In this document: positions 28,701 to 37,921 of the stretch, one piece after another
Layout: each line of letters opens with the position of its first letter
Position numbering within the stretch: position 1 is the first letter of the stretch
Origin: Perca fluviatilis
Taxonomy: Eukaryota; Chordata; Actinopteri; Perciformes; Percidae
Length of the DNA stretch: 64,000 nucleotides
Direction of reading: 5' to 3'
NCBI RefSeq assembly: GCF_010015445.1
Contig: NC_053119.1
Coordinates: 28,505,383 to 28,569,382 of the forward strand
Translations under genes and position numbers: made by a program
The notes under the pieces: generated by a model
Database searches by the model: none
Told to the model about the DNA's origin: nothing
What the model saw: only the letters and a program-made list of their open reading frames with translations

Positions 28701-31700
28701 TTTTCTTCTTTTTTATAAAGGACATGATGTTCTTTGCCTTGAAAAATCCATGTACTATTGCTGCAAAAAAAAAAAAAATTCTGAACTTATTCCATAAGTG
28801 GTTGTTTGAATGCTTTTGTGTGATCCAGGCTCTGCAGCTAACGCACTGACGAGACAGCAAGATTGAAACACCGAATATAAACAATGATATAGGTACTGAA
28901 ATGTGCATTCATATCAGTAGTGAGACAATCAAACCAGAGTGATGACAGAAATGTTATACCTATGTAATCAGACAACAATGGCATGTGCCTGTAAGCTATG
29001 AGAAGTTGAGGGAAGTTAAACAATTCCCCGGAAGACTCTTCAACAGTTTCAAATACGTATCCTTAAACTCTGGCCAACGTCAAAATCAGTTAGTGCTGCA
29101 CAAACTGATCTGATCTTAAATGTCAACTCGAGCCAACCAGGTAGGCGGAAGCCAATAGGATGGGTAAATCTGGCATCCACCTCCACCACTGTGGACTTTT
29201 ATTGAGTTAGAGTTGTTTGCTAAAGGTGAGTCTAGTCATGCATTTCATAAGATCCTGTCATTAGCCAGTCTCTTTTAATCGAACAACGCAACGTCTAAAC
29301 TGACCTCAACAGGAGTTACTAAAGCTCATTAAATATTGAGAAAGTTCATGATTAATTCTGAGGCGGTAGTGAAGGCTTTTTAAGTGTGACTGTTTAAACA
29401 CTACATTGCTATGTTTTAAAAAAAAAAAAAAAAAACCCATTAAACTAGACTATGATATTCAAGCAGAAGCAATCTCACTCTGATACAGAGAGCCAGAGCA
29501 CAGATTGCTCAGAGAGGGAGCACAGGAACAGCTTTGCTTGAGAGTGGAAACTTCCAACTGGTCTTGTTTGCAAAGTTTGCACAGCTGATTGTAGTCTCAG
29601 GCTAAGTTCACCTTAAAAAAACGTAGCGTAGACTCAAAGCAGCCGTTAACAAAAGTGAGCAAAGATATGACGTGGGAACCAAACAAGAACACACAGTGCA
29701 GTACTCACTCCTCAAAGACACTGTTGGCTCCGAGGTTTTCCATGAGCATGCAAAAGTGTTTCTCCTCCTCATCCTCGTCTTCTCTTGCCCGGCTCTCCTC
29801 CCACTGGGTCTGGTACAGGACCTCGGTCGGGCTTTTACGGGGGTTCTTCTCCGCCATGCCTTCTTCTACAGAAATCTTCTGACCGGATAAAAACTCAACT
29901 AGAAAAAACAGGTGCACAATCGAAACATCAGACTACACCTACTGATGATAGCAGCATTGTTTTAAGTGGAAAGAAACAGTCTGAAAACGTACTAAAGCCG
30001 GAGGAGAACTCTTCGAGGGTGAGGTATTCGTTGCCGTCGGAATCAAGGGTATCAAACACATTTTCCAACTCCTCCGCACTGAGAGGGAGCTCAGTGTTCA
30101 GCCTCTATTTAAAAAAATAAATTAATTAAAAATATAAGGAGAAAATGAAAGACAAAACACAGCTGCTATTGGCAAGAACAAAGCCTCAAGGGCATTAAAA
30201 ATACTGTAGCTATAACAACAGCTTCTTCAGACATATAAGGACAGTCATTAGTGCGGTGGCTACGGAACAGTTGGTGGTTCTTCGCAGTTATTTTTACCAG
30301 TCAGAATTAGACTAAAATTAGCCAAGACGAGACACAGGACGCAACTTATATTTCAATTAGCCTCGTTCTCATTCTTATTCTAACCGGAACATGGTCAATG
30401 GACTTGCATCATCTTCAGCAACACAGTGCTTCACACTGATACAGTTAAAACACATTAACACCTGGAATCTTCCCAGTGCAGCTACAGTACAGTCTTCAAT
30501 CATTGACCACTGGGCAACTCCATAGGAACAGAGGTTGGTTCAAGTGAGACTGTCAATATTTTAAGTAGACTAAGATACTATTTGAGAGGGGAGGACAGCT
30601 GCTCCTTAAAAAGGTCAAATGTGTGGGAATTTCTCCCATCTAGCGTTGAGATCATATATCGCAATCAACTCTCTCGCGCCACGCAGTTCAAAGTACGTAT
30701 TACAGCTACGGTAGCCTTCACGCTTCAAAAAGTTGGTCTCTTGCTCTTTTCAATATCCTAAAGAAGAAGACTCCAGATTTGGATTTTGAATACGTGTGGT
30801 CCTCCATGTTTCCTTCTTCAAACTTGCCGGGGCCGGGAAGCTACGATACCCGTTAGCAGCATTAGCAGCGCCTGTGAGTTTATCATGTGACAGCGAAAAC
30901 GCAAAAGGCGGAGCAGTATGTCCTGTATGTCCCTTACTGGCTAACGTATTTCAAGAAGGCGCATGAATATGGAGCGTCTACCCCAGTTCATGCAAATGCA
31001 AATGTAAAATTTCAAGCCAATAGGAATACCTGGAATTGATGGTGGTGGTAAATATTCATGAAAAAGTTTGTGAACGGGCAACAGAGATTTTGATAATGAA
31101 CAACTAAACAGGTTACACTGGACCTTTAACTAAAGGGTTAATCCAAAAAGGGACATGATAGAGAGAGAACCTCCCAAAAAAACCTTGACTGACCATGACA
31201 GTAATTGCTGGATCGTTTACGAGGAAAGCCAACACAGCCACACCTCTGTAAGCAGCTCGGGTTTTATGCCGTGTTTACACTGCTGCAAATGTTGACTGAG
31301 GTGACCCGCGTACTTTTAAGCTGTGAAAATACTGTGTCAAAAGTGCACATAAATGTAGGCAGCGCCACTCATTTGCCTTGTTAGATCATCTGCAACCTTT
31401 GACCAATGTATGGAAAGTGTTAAACAAATAACTAACAGTAACAAGCGCTACTTTTAAGTACTGATTTTACTCTTCATTACAGACGCTCGTATTAAATAGA
31501 AGCGAGAAGGACCGGACCTCTGTCCTTGCTCGCCATCTAATTTCCAAGCCATTATCATAAACACCAGATCAAAGCTTCCCCGCTGTGTATTTATGCTCCT
31601 CGGAGCGAGAGCCTACAAGTGCTTCATCAAAGGATTAGCCACTGCAGGGATGAATATCCGAGTGGCGAGTGAATCTGCACAATAATGGGAGTGGAGGAGT

Positions 31701-32336
31701 TGCATGACAAAGCTTCCGCCTGGCTCTCTGTGTCTCCGTCTCTTTTATGCCGCTTTCAGTAATGTCCCATCGGTGTCCTGCTCGGCATCATGAATAAGTG
31801 CACAGACCGCCCCTGCGTTGTACGCTCATTCGTGATGAATAAAGAGTTATCTCTAAAACAAAAATAACTAAAATGTGAATGTGATGCTCTGTACACTGTG
31901 GATGCTAAAAAAAGAAAGAAAATTGGTCCAAACAGCACTGATACTTTGACATTTAGGTGTTCCCACAAGTTGGTAACAATGTGTTTCTATTATTTTCTGT
32001 AGCAGTAAGCCCATCAATGAAATCTAAGCTACCGTGACATCATTTAAGTTCTTTAATTTGTATTACTTTCATGCAACCAAGGTGAGTCTTCACCCCCACG
32101 TTACACCCTTGTACCAGCTTCCTTACCTGCATGTCACGTCGGGTGATGAAGCCCTTGTTTTCCATGTCACACATCTGGAAGAACTCGTGGGTTTTCTCCA
32201 CGATAGTGTTTTGTCCCACGTCCAAGTTCTCGCGCTTGCCCGCCTCGCCGCTGCTTCCTTGCCTTTGCCGCGCAGTTCGGGCCACGGCGGTGGCCGTGGT
32301 GATGGTGGCGGCACAGGGAGCAGGAAAAGCTGCCAT
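13986..32336 (-). CDS. cracr2a: CRACR2A long form (EF-hand, coiled coil, Rab GTPase)
   Basis: CRACR2A (EFCAB4B, Rab46) regulates Orai1/STIM1 calcium channels; its long form is also a large Rab GTPase of vesicle traffic. Seventeen exons join in phase to 729 residues, close to the human long form (731, from memory). Order: EF-hand-like loop 57-68 and EF-hand loop 91-102; coiled coil about 205-370; acidic, Ser/Pro-rich linker to 531; Rab domain with GNSSVGKTS (549-557), WDTAGQ (596-601), NKTD (655-658), ECSA (683-686); C-terminal CC for prenylation. The start ATG at 32336 sits in ACCATGG. The second EF loop has Glu where Gly is usual at position 6. The gene faces PRMT8. Short isoforms, known in human, could end after the coiled coil; I did not locate one. 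Confidence 0.95.
14276..14337. repeat. (AAT)n microsatellite
   Basis: About 62 bp of AAT repeat in the last CRACR2A intron. It abuts the hAT-like element at 14343 and may be its A/T-rich target site. Confidence 0.95.
14343..14804. mobile_element. hAT-like miniature element
   Basis: Inverted ends TAATGCTGGGCAA and TTGCCCAGCCCTA. The body is rich in GCGATTAA/TTAATCG words. Its target is AAT repeat, so the duplication cannot be read. Confidence 0.6.
14822..14863. repeat. (AAT)n microsatellite
   Basis: A second AAT repeat on the far side of the hAT-like element, followed by a dispersed repeat fragment reading TAGCACCTTTTACAGACAAA. Confidence 0.95.
15019..15118. repeat. Fragment of CAGTCC-ended transposon
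   Basis: It shares ATCCCGCATATTCCATCGCA and the end TTTCTCTGGAAGCACTG with the element at 11099-11956. The rest of the element is absent. Confidence 0.6.
15593..16287. mobile_element. Inverted-repeat element in the last two introns' region
   Basis: Imperfect inverted ends GTTGCTTTTACACTTAAG and CTATAGGTGTGAAAGCGAC, with a GC-richer body containing ACCGGACCGTTCCGG. No clear target duplication. Its right end lies about 57 bp from CRACR2A exon 16. Confidence 0.5.
16345..16421 (-). CDS. cracr2a: cracr2a exon 16 (SA motif)
   Basis: Residues 676-700, with [21 protein letters not shown] is the Rab G5 motif. Acceptor TTTTTCAG|GACTGC, donor GCCAG|GTGAGC. Confidence 0.93.
16693..16749. repeat. (CA)n microsatellite
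   Basis: About 57 bp of CA repeat in the CRACR2A intron after exon 15. Confidence 0.95.
16824..16988 (+). repeat. Degenerate tandem repeat GGTTGGGTTTAGGAAA
   Basis: The unit GGTTGGGTTTAGGAAA followed by GAACA(A)TGGG(G)AAGGCTT occurs at 16824-16858 and again at 16953-16988, with A-rich sequence between. Confidence 0.65.
17000..18060. other. Repeat-rich intron
   Basis: Intron between CRACR2A exons 15 and 16. It contains GAGTTTACACC/GCGACTGGACGAGACGG words of dispersed fish-repeat type near 17400-17525 and, at 17875-17938, AAAAAGGTTGAGAACCACTG, which resembles a hAT end. No host exon is seen. Confidence 0.45.
18152..18253 (-). CDS. cracr2a: cracr2a exon 15 (NKxD)
   Basis: Residues 642-675, with [15 protein letters not shown], the guanine-recognition motif. 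Acceptor TTTGACAG|GAGGG. The donor AAG|GTCTGT departs from the usual GTRAGT. Confidence 0.92.
18603..18717 (-). CDS. cracr2a: cracr2a exon 14 (Rab core)
   Basis: Residues 603-641, with [17 protein letters not shown], a standard Rab beta-strand and helix. Acceptor CTGCAG|ATATCG, donor GTAAAG|GTGAGA. Confidence 0.95.
19365..19574 (+). pseudogene. Possible transposase N-terminus relic
   Basis: A 69-codon frame starts [17 protein letters not shown] and continues into Pro/Thr- and Glu-rich sequence before a stop. The lysine-rich start followed by a short aromatic motif resembles N-termini of fish hAT/ZMYM-like transposases. No dimerisation or catalytic domain follows. It lies antisense in a CRACR2A intron. 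I could not fix the element's ends. Confidence 0.4.
19999..20080 (-). CDS. cracr2a: cracr2a exon 13 (switch II)
   Basis: Residues 576-602, including [16 protein letters not shown]. Glutamine follows the DTAG motif, as in GTP-hydrolysing Rabs. Acceptor GTGCAG|GTATAG, donor GAGAG|GTGAGG. Confidence 0.95.
20591..20723 (-). CDS. cracr2a: cracr2a exon 12 (Rab P-loop)
   Basis: Residues 532-575. It starts the Rab domain with [16 protein letters not shown] (P-loop) and ends SATVG, switch I. Acceptor CTTCAG|GAGGAAGG, donor GTGG|GTACGT. Confidence 0.95.
21043..21400 (+). mobile_element. Truncated Tc1-like element
   Basis: It starts CAGTACAGGCCAAAAGTTCG and continues as GACACACCTTCTCATTC, the end of a common fish Tc1 family. 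It runs into 5' leader sequence and breaks off near 21400 before any transposase. It lies inside the hAT-like element. Confidence 0.7.
21800..21893. repeat. hAT end fragment
   Basis: ACCGGTTCAGGCACCGGCACC followed by AAAAAACGATACCCAACCCTA resembles one end of another hAT family. Its partner end is not visible. Confidence 0.5.
22697..23187. mobile_element. TTAA-flanked miniature element
   Basis: TTAA at 22697-22700 and 23184-23187 flanks inverted ends AAAGGTCCCATTG and CATGGGACCT. It abuts, and overlaps by one base, the target duplication of the neighbouring TAGTCT copy. CRACR2A exon 11 starts 76 bp away. Confidence 0.75.
23263..23614 (-). CDS. cracr2a: cracr2a exon 11 (linker)
   Basis: Residues 414-531. 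It holds [16 protein letters not shown] and [11 protein letters not shown], both conserved in the long form, within an acidic Ser-rich region. Acceptor CACCAG|TGAGG, donor ATACAT|GTAAGC. Confidence 0.92.
23756..23844 (-). CDS. cracr2a: cracr2a exon 10 (linker)
   Basis: Residues 385-413, [16 protein letters not shown] and on. Weakly conserved linker, but phase and splice sites fit: acceptor TCTGCAG|AATCC, donor AGAAG|GTAAAC. Confidence 0.85.
24049..24094 (-). CDS. cracr2a: cracr2a exon 9
   Basis: Residues 369-384, [16 protein letters not shown], a conserved long-form segment. Acceptor ATCCAG|GGAAAT, donor CAATCAG|GTATGC. Confidence 0.9.
24324..24395 (-). CDS. cracr2a: cracr2a exon 8 (coiled coil end)
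   Basis: Residues 345-368, [20 protein letters not shown]. Acceptor CACAG|TGAAAT, donor CTGAG|GTATGG. Confidence 0.93.
24850..24911 (+). repeat. Non-LTR retrotransposon tail fragment
   Basis: CTTCGCCAATAAAAACTGAT followed by TCTGATTCTG matches the 3' tail style of vertebrate L2/CR1-type retroelements. Confidence 0.55.
25103..25290 (-). CDS. cracr2a: cracr2a exon 7 (coiled coil)
   Basis: Residues 283-344, including [20 protein letters not shown]. Acceptor CTCCAG|TTGGAG, donor GAGAT|GTGAGT. Confidence 0.94.
25352..25852. mobile_element. hAT-like element in CRACR2A intron
   Basis: Ends CAGGGGTCTTCCAATG and TTGAAGATCACTG are inverted. Flanks are GTTCAGAT (25344-25351) and GTTTAGAT (25853-25860), an 8-bp duplication with one mismatch. 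It lies 62 bp upstream of exon 7 in the direction of transcription. Confidence 0.75.
25976..26005. repeat. (CAAA)n microsatellite
   Basis: About 30 bp of CAAA repeat. Confidence 0.95.
26121..26850 (+). mobile_element. TAGTCT family copy 2 (interrupted, truncated)
   Basis: It starts TAGTCTTGTTTTGCCAGACC, carries the family words, is split by a hAT insertion at 26313, resumes at 26679 and stops at GGAAGGTAACGGACATCAGG beside a CT-rich repeat, so its end is lost. Confidence 0.75.
26313..26678. mobile_element. hAT-like element inserted into TAGTCT copy 2
   Basis: Ends TAGGGCTGGGCGATAT and ATATTGCCCAGCTCTA are inverted with few mismatches. An exact 8-bp duplication, GTACGTTC, lies at 26305-26312 and 26679-26686. 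The body is rich in ATATCGATA words. Length 366 bp, no coding capacity. Confidence 0.88.
26880..27870. other. CRACR2A intron with a hairpin
   Basis: No exon seen. At 27332-27375 there is an inverted repeat with 12-bp arms, CGGTCTGTTATT and AATAACAGACCG, around a loop that repeats CAGAAATAACAG. Confidence 0.5.
27878..27973 (-). CDS. cracr2a: cracr2a exon 6 (coiled coil)
   Basis: Residues 251-282, [16 protein letters not shown] and on. Donor AGAAGG|GTGAGT is strong. Acceptor CACTAAAG|GACTAC has a poor pyrimidine run just before the AG. Confidence 0.88.
28115..28205 (-). CDS. cracr2a: cracr2a exon 5 (coiled coil)
   Basis: Residues 220-250. It encodes [20 protein letters not shown], a coiled-coil segment. 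Acceptor ATACAG|GAAAGC, donor CTGCAG|GTACAA. Confidence 0.93.
28344..28490 (-). CDS. cracr2a: cracr2a exon 4
   Basis: Residues 171-219. It contains [15 protein letters not shown], a strongly conserved CRACR2A stretch. Acceptor GTCCAG|TGCT, donor GAAAG|GTCAGC. Confidence 0.93.
28500..29700. other. CRACR2A intron, no feature seen
   Basis: Intron between exons 3 and 4, with A/T runs near 28760 and 29420. No transposon ends recognised. Confidence 0.5.
29709..29898 (-). CDS. cracr2a: cracr2a exon 3
   Basis: Residues 108-170. It has a charged stretch [17 protein letters not shown] followed by [10 protein letters not shown], matching the family. Acceptor TTCTAG|TTGAG, donor GAGGA|GTGAGT. Confidence 0.92.
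29993..30104 (-). CDS. cracr2a: cracr2a exon 2 (EF-hand 2)
   Basis: Residues 71-107. It starts [18 protein letters not shown] and carries the loop [12 protein letters not shown]. Acceptor AAATAG|AGGC, donor TTTA|GTACGT. Confidence 0.93.
30606..31129. mobile_element. TTAA-flanked non-autonomous element, copy 2
   Basis: It is closely related to 3296-3911 along its length, starting AAGGTCAAATGTGTGGG and ending GGTTACACTGGACCT, between TTAA sites. It lacks the extra CGGGCTCGGG-rich block of copy 1 and sits in the CRACR2A intron between exons 1 and 2. Confidence 0.75.
31130..32126. other. CRACR2A intron 1, no feature seen
   Basis: Sequence between the first coding exon and the TTAA element. No exon or repeat recognised. 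Confidence 0.5.
32127..32336 (-). CDS. cracr2a: cracr2a coding exon 1 (start codon)
   Basis: Residues 1-70. It begins [10 protein letters not shown] and ends FITRRDMQ before donor CAG|GTAAGG. It encodes the first, degenerate EF-hand (loop 57-68, Lys at position 5). Confidence 0.92.
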
Positions 32337-32531
32337 GGTACTTGTGATGTCTGTTGATTTGAGAGAGTTTCCCCCGCGCCCTTCACACGAGCCAGGTACA
32401 GTACGGACCGAGGTGCGGAGGCAAGAGATCCCGGAGAAGTCGAGCTTCAGGCTGCTCGAGCATCAGAGGCTCTCGCCAATGTCACAGACTGTCATCTCTT
32501 AGCAACCGCCTCTTTAATTAGTCGAGGAAAC
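32337..32531 (-). other. cracr2a: cracr2a 5' untranslated part of first coding exon
   Basis: Reading the minus strand, a good acceptor TCTCTCGCCTAG|GTTTCC ends at 32532. It suggests the exon with the start codon begins at 32531 and is preceded by a separate non-coding exon. Two short upstream reading frames lie in it. Confidence 0.6.
32383..32495 (-). promoter_or_regulatory. Two overlapping upstream reading frames
   Basis: On the minus strand, frame 1 (32495-32463) is MTVCDIGESL then TGA. Frame 2 (32463-32383) has 26 codons and starts on the last base of that stop (TGATG). Its stop lies 46 bases before the main ATG. Such an arrangement can lower or gate translation of the main frame; that effect here is inference. 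Confidence 0.6.
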
Positions 32532-32619
32532 CTAGGCGAGAGAGACACGAGAGTCTTCTGTTAAAAATAAGCACAGATCCTTGCCCAATACAATTTGTTA
32601 AAAAAAATATATATATATG

Positions 32620-33070
32620 TCAGTCAAATCAAATCACATTTATTAATTGTGTAAAATCACCATTAGACATGGTCTCAGTGCACTTTACAATTGAGGGAAC
32701 ACAGAAATAACAGACAGCAACAAAACAACTGAACAGCATTAAAGCAGTAATAATAAACCATACAAAACCAGCAACATAAGACAATGGGTGAAAAAGGCTT
32801 GTTTGTGAAGGACGCAGAAAGGATGGTGTGTTACGGTTGGCTATAATAAAATGAGTAGAGGTGGGTTTTCAATTTTAAAATTTTAAATGTCAACTGAGTG
32901 GGACGCTATTCCACAAATGAGGGGCACAGTAGGAGAATGCTCTATAACCAACTGATCTTTTGTTTAATATAAATGTATGACCTGCATCAAAAACATGTTA
33001 CTGTGCCGAGTGTAGTCTAGTATAGAAAAGGTAGTGTTTTTTTAATCTGATAAATCAGAAAGAGACTTCA
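32620..33070. repeat. Dispersed repeat (retroelement-like)
   Basis: TCAAATCACATTTATTAATT, AGTGCACTTTACAATTGAGG and ACAATGGGTGAAAAAGGC resemble a fish non-LTR/SINE-type repeat; a related fragment follows the AAT repeat at 14865. Borders are approximate. Confidence 0.4.
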
Positions 33071-33607
33071 AAAGAGGATATCGTCGTCATCATCATATAA
33101 CAACACACGCATTGAAAAGGAACATACTTAAGAGACTTTGATTAGCACGTGTGGCTGACTTTCAATTCACTTTGTAATTATGTTATATTAAACAGCCAGC
33201 GAGCGTCATTATGTAAACCTTTATGTTTGATAGTGTTCTTTCTCGCTCATTCTGCCATCTCTCGCAAACATTTTCCGTTTCATTTGCATTTAGTTGTGCA
33301 TTTGTTAAACATGGCCCACTGCGTGCTGTACACCTAAAAGAACTGCTGCTCTTCTGCTTTACTTCAGGGATGGTGGCTTTTGCTGAGACTAATGTCATCT
33401 GACAAGCGAAGCCAAAACTGAAAAGAAAAGTTGTGGTATGACGAGGACGGGCCTTGTCTGCCTGGAAGTATTGACTGATATAACTCACTTAGTGGTGGGT
33501 TTCATGGGGACTGTACTTCTATGTGCACTGGTTTGGAAGACTGCCTTCCGGAGGCTGGTGTGCACCATAAGTTGGCTCAGTCGATTCATGAACAAGAGCA
33601 TCAGACT

Positions 33608-35110
<1,503 letters not shown>

Positions 35111-35112
35111 TG

Positions 35113-35363
35113 TAAAGCAACACTAGAGAACTTTTTGTAACTTAAAATAATGTTTCCAAAATCGTTTCAGTGGTTCATCAACTCCTAACAGGGTAAACGG
35201 CACTTCTGCACTCGCTTTGCGGCTCTCTACCGGCTATAACCGCACTATGAAAGTTTGCCAGATCGGGTAGCGGATCTGTAGATCGAATGAGACATAATGG
35301 ACACAATTCCGCTTCCAACCTGTAGGGGGACCAAAGCCGGAAAAGTTCTCTAGTGTTGCTTTA
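35113..35363. mobile_element. Miniature inverted-repeat element
   Basis: Near-perfect inverted ends TAAAGCAACACTAGAGAACT and AGTTCTCTAGTGTTGCTTTA bound about 250 bp. The right side reads TTAA; the left is altered. No coding sequence. Confidence 0.75.
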
Positions 35364-35569
35364 AGACATTTTTTTTAATACTCAGTTGGAAACTTAGACA
35401 GTCATATTTTCAAATTTCCAGTTAGCTTTTAAAACTCACATAACGTAAGATAATGTATGGAATCTGTCTGATAGCTTTTTAAATTCAGAATGTCACAAAT
35501 CCGTCCATGATTCTGTGATCACAAAGGCTATTGGGCTCTACATAGCTCTGGGAAGTTTACTCCCCAGAG

Positions 35570-36112
35570 TCCTTATGTTTTGTTTTTTTTCGCCCAGCAT
35601 ATTTCCTTGGATTAGGATAGCAACAAGATGTTGGTTGCAGCTGTCGCCATGGTCCCGCTGCACTCCCTGCCACACCCTGCTACGCTCTTTTGTGCCCTGC
35701 TGCGTCCTGCTGACGCCTGCTGCGTCCTGCTACATCCAGGTATGCTCTGCTGTGCCACGGTACATCCTGTAACGCCCTGCGGTGCCCTGCTATGACATGA
35801 ACTACTACGACTACCATTTGTAGTCACTGTTCCATTATCTTTATGGTGACTTTAATTTCCACTGTTAATCACATCCCCAACCGGCACCGTCAGACACCGC
35901 CTACCAAGAGCCTGGGTCTGCAGAGGTTTCTTCCAAAAGGGGAGTTTTTCCTCGCCACTGTCACACTGTTGCACTAAATGCTTGCTCTTGGGGGAATTAC
36001 TAGAATTGTTGGGGCTTTGTAAACTATAGAGTGTGGTCTAGACCTACTCCATCTGTAAAGTGTCTCGTGATAACTCTTGTTATGATTCAATACTATAAAT
36101 AAAATTGAATTA
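35570..36112 (+). repeat. L2-type retrotransposon 3' end with minisatellite
   Basis: Words such as CAAGAGCCTGGGTCTGCAGA, GGAGTTTTTCCTCGCCACTG, GGGGCTTTGTAAACTATAGA and the end ATAAATAAAATTGAATT mark a common fish non-LTR 3' end. At about 35650-35800 it carries a degenerate tandem array of CCTGCTRCGTC-like units of 10-15 bp. A reverse fragment is at 48675-48745. Confidence 0.6.
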
Positions 36113-36625
36113 CAGTGATGCTGCCATCAGTCTGTGACTGGCCCCAAAGACACTTGCCAACGGGCTAAAAAACTTTTCTCGGGGAAACCCTGAACTTAAA
36201 AAAAGGTCATTCTTGCCTAAGTCACTATCATCAAAAAAAATAATAAATCGTATGATTTAAAAGAAAAAAGAAAAAGCCACAATCAAAAATGTCAACCTAT
36301 GATTTATGTGGCACAGGTCTAAAAGAGGCACAAATAAGGATAGGCCTTGACAAGATTTACAAAACTACTGAGTAGGCTACATCTAGCTGCAATATCTTAC
36401 TGGACTATATTACAGGATTCATTTCCAAAAAAAAAACCCCGAAAAATGTGCACAGATTAAATTAAAGTTGGTTTTAAGTGTCTTTGGTGACAAATGCGAT
36501 TGAGAACGAAACACAGTGGAAGGTTTTGCAGCATGCTGCTTGTTTCTCTCTTTGTTTTTTTCCTCCTAAAAGTAATAATTCAAAAACTACAATAAAAGAT
36601 GTAGCTGCTCTAATGCCTGTGTCTG

Positions 36626-36858
36626 GACCTTTTTCACAGCGGACATTTTTGACTTGTCATAGTAGGAAAAACACAGCTGAAATTGATAACCTTAACGATG
36701 GCTCAATTCCATCAAGTGTCCCAGTAAGATATTTCAGTGAGTCAGCATGTACAATACCAGGGTCTCTCCTAAGTGGAATGCAGCCATCATTAATGGTTTT
36801 TAATACACCTGTGCTTTTCCTACTATGACATGTCAACATGTCTGCCGTGAAAAAGGTC
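36626..36858 (+). mobile_element. Miniature element, copy 1 (long inverted ends)
   Basis: Starts GACCTTTTTCACAGCGGACA and ends with the inverted TCTGCCGTGAAAAAGGTC. The arms of about 50 bp include CATAGTAGGAAAA/TTTTCCTACTATG. A close copy in the same orientation is at 38310-38540; related pieces occur at 39420-39760. Confidence 0.75.
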
Positions 36859-37003
36859 TCTAGAACCTATCTTTAAAAAGAAAAGAAAAAAAAAATGTGT
36901 CCATGCTGTTTAACAGTTTCTAATTACATGGCTGCACTTTCTGACGATCCCTAACTTCAATGAGTGTTTCGGTTTTCATAGAATTATGGCTATGCTATGC
37001 TAT

Positions 37004-37033
37004 GTTATTGCAGGCCATATGGCCTGCAATAAC
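37004..37033. repeat. Perfect 30-bp palindrome
   Basis: The half-site GTTATTGCAGGCCAT is followed at once by its exact reverse complement with no spacer. Confidence 0.9.
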
Positions 37034-37721
37034 AGTGCGACTAGCACAGCACAACGAATCTGGCGAGGGATACTGTTCAAAAGTTTTACCTAATATTACC
37101 TAAATATTGTGTGTGACACGCTGGGAGTAGGCATTTCAGGTTTTAACAAGTAACTTCAAGTCGTCAAATTCACTTCATCTTCCTGGAGTGAGGTCACGAC
37201 CATTTCCCACGTATACCAACAATCATCTGCAGCTACTACGTTGTCTTTGAGGAACTGCAATTTGCCTGTCATTGTTAAGTAACAGTGTATTTGACGGTTA
37301 ACTGTCAAATACTTAATTGTTACAACAGAAATGTCGTACAAAATCCCAATACGAAATGTTAGACACAATGCCAGTAAAAGAGGGGAGGCTTGGGATAAGC
37401 AAAACAATAGCCAGCTATAGCTACGTTAGGGCAGACAACAGGTTCTAATTTAACAACACGTGTAACAAGGTAAAAAACATTTACTTCCTACCCTGTAGCC
37501 ACACTTTCTTTTATTGTGCAACTTCCTGTGATAGAAAAAGTCTCATTGACACTGTACTAAATAAACTTTTTGCATAAACTAAATTAACGTTAGGAAACAT
37601 CCAGTAAGATAATAGCTGTAACATTACCGTTAGGCTAACAGCACCAGCAAAGAGCAGACTTTTAACGCTACTAACGTAACGTCAGTAAGCGGACTGTATG
37701 GGAACAAAAGTTAACGTTACG

Positions 37722-37800
37722 TACCGGTGAATGAAAAGTGAGACAGGTTGGAGGAATTCATTGTCTCCGTTGGTACTCCGTATCAGCCTTATCCGCTTGT
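37722..37800 (-). other. cracr2a: Candidate non-coding first exon of cracr2a
   Basis: On the minus strand, CATTCACCG|GTACGT at 37722 is a plausible donor, upstream of the acceptor at 32532. The exon's start is not defined. This is inference from splice-site logic and the nearby X-box, with no homology support. Confidence 0.35.
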
Positions 37801-37906
37801 AGTTAACCTCACTGTTTACAAGTCAACCGGTGTGAGTGCAGGAATTTGACTGAGCACTGACTGACTGGGGCAAACTGAAGGGAGGGACTTCAACAAAGTC
37901 ATCGTT

Positions 37907-37921
37907 GGTAACCATAGCAAC
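37907..37921. promoter_or_regulatory. RFX-type X-box
   Basis: GGTAACCATAGCAAC fits the palindromic X-box bound by RFX transcription factors. It lies about 100-190 bp upstream of the candidate first exon of CRACR2A. Use as a promoter element is inference. Confidence 0.55.

Noticed and set aside
32123..32502. Plus- and minus-strand frames of 87-123 codons over the first CRACR2A exon
   Set aside because: Other-frame shadows of a GC-rich coding exon; only the frame starting at 32336 joins exon 2 in phase and matches the EF-hand family.
35650..35800. Coding repeat protein
   Set aside because: The frames over the CCTGCT array are low-complexity and stop at the retroelement border.
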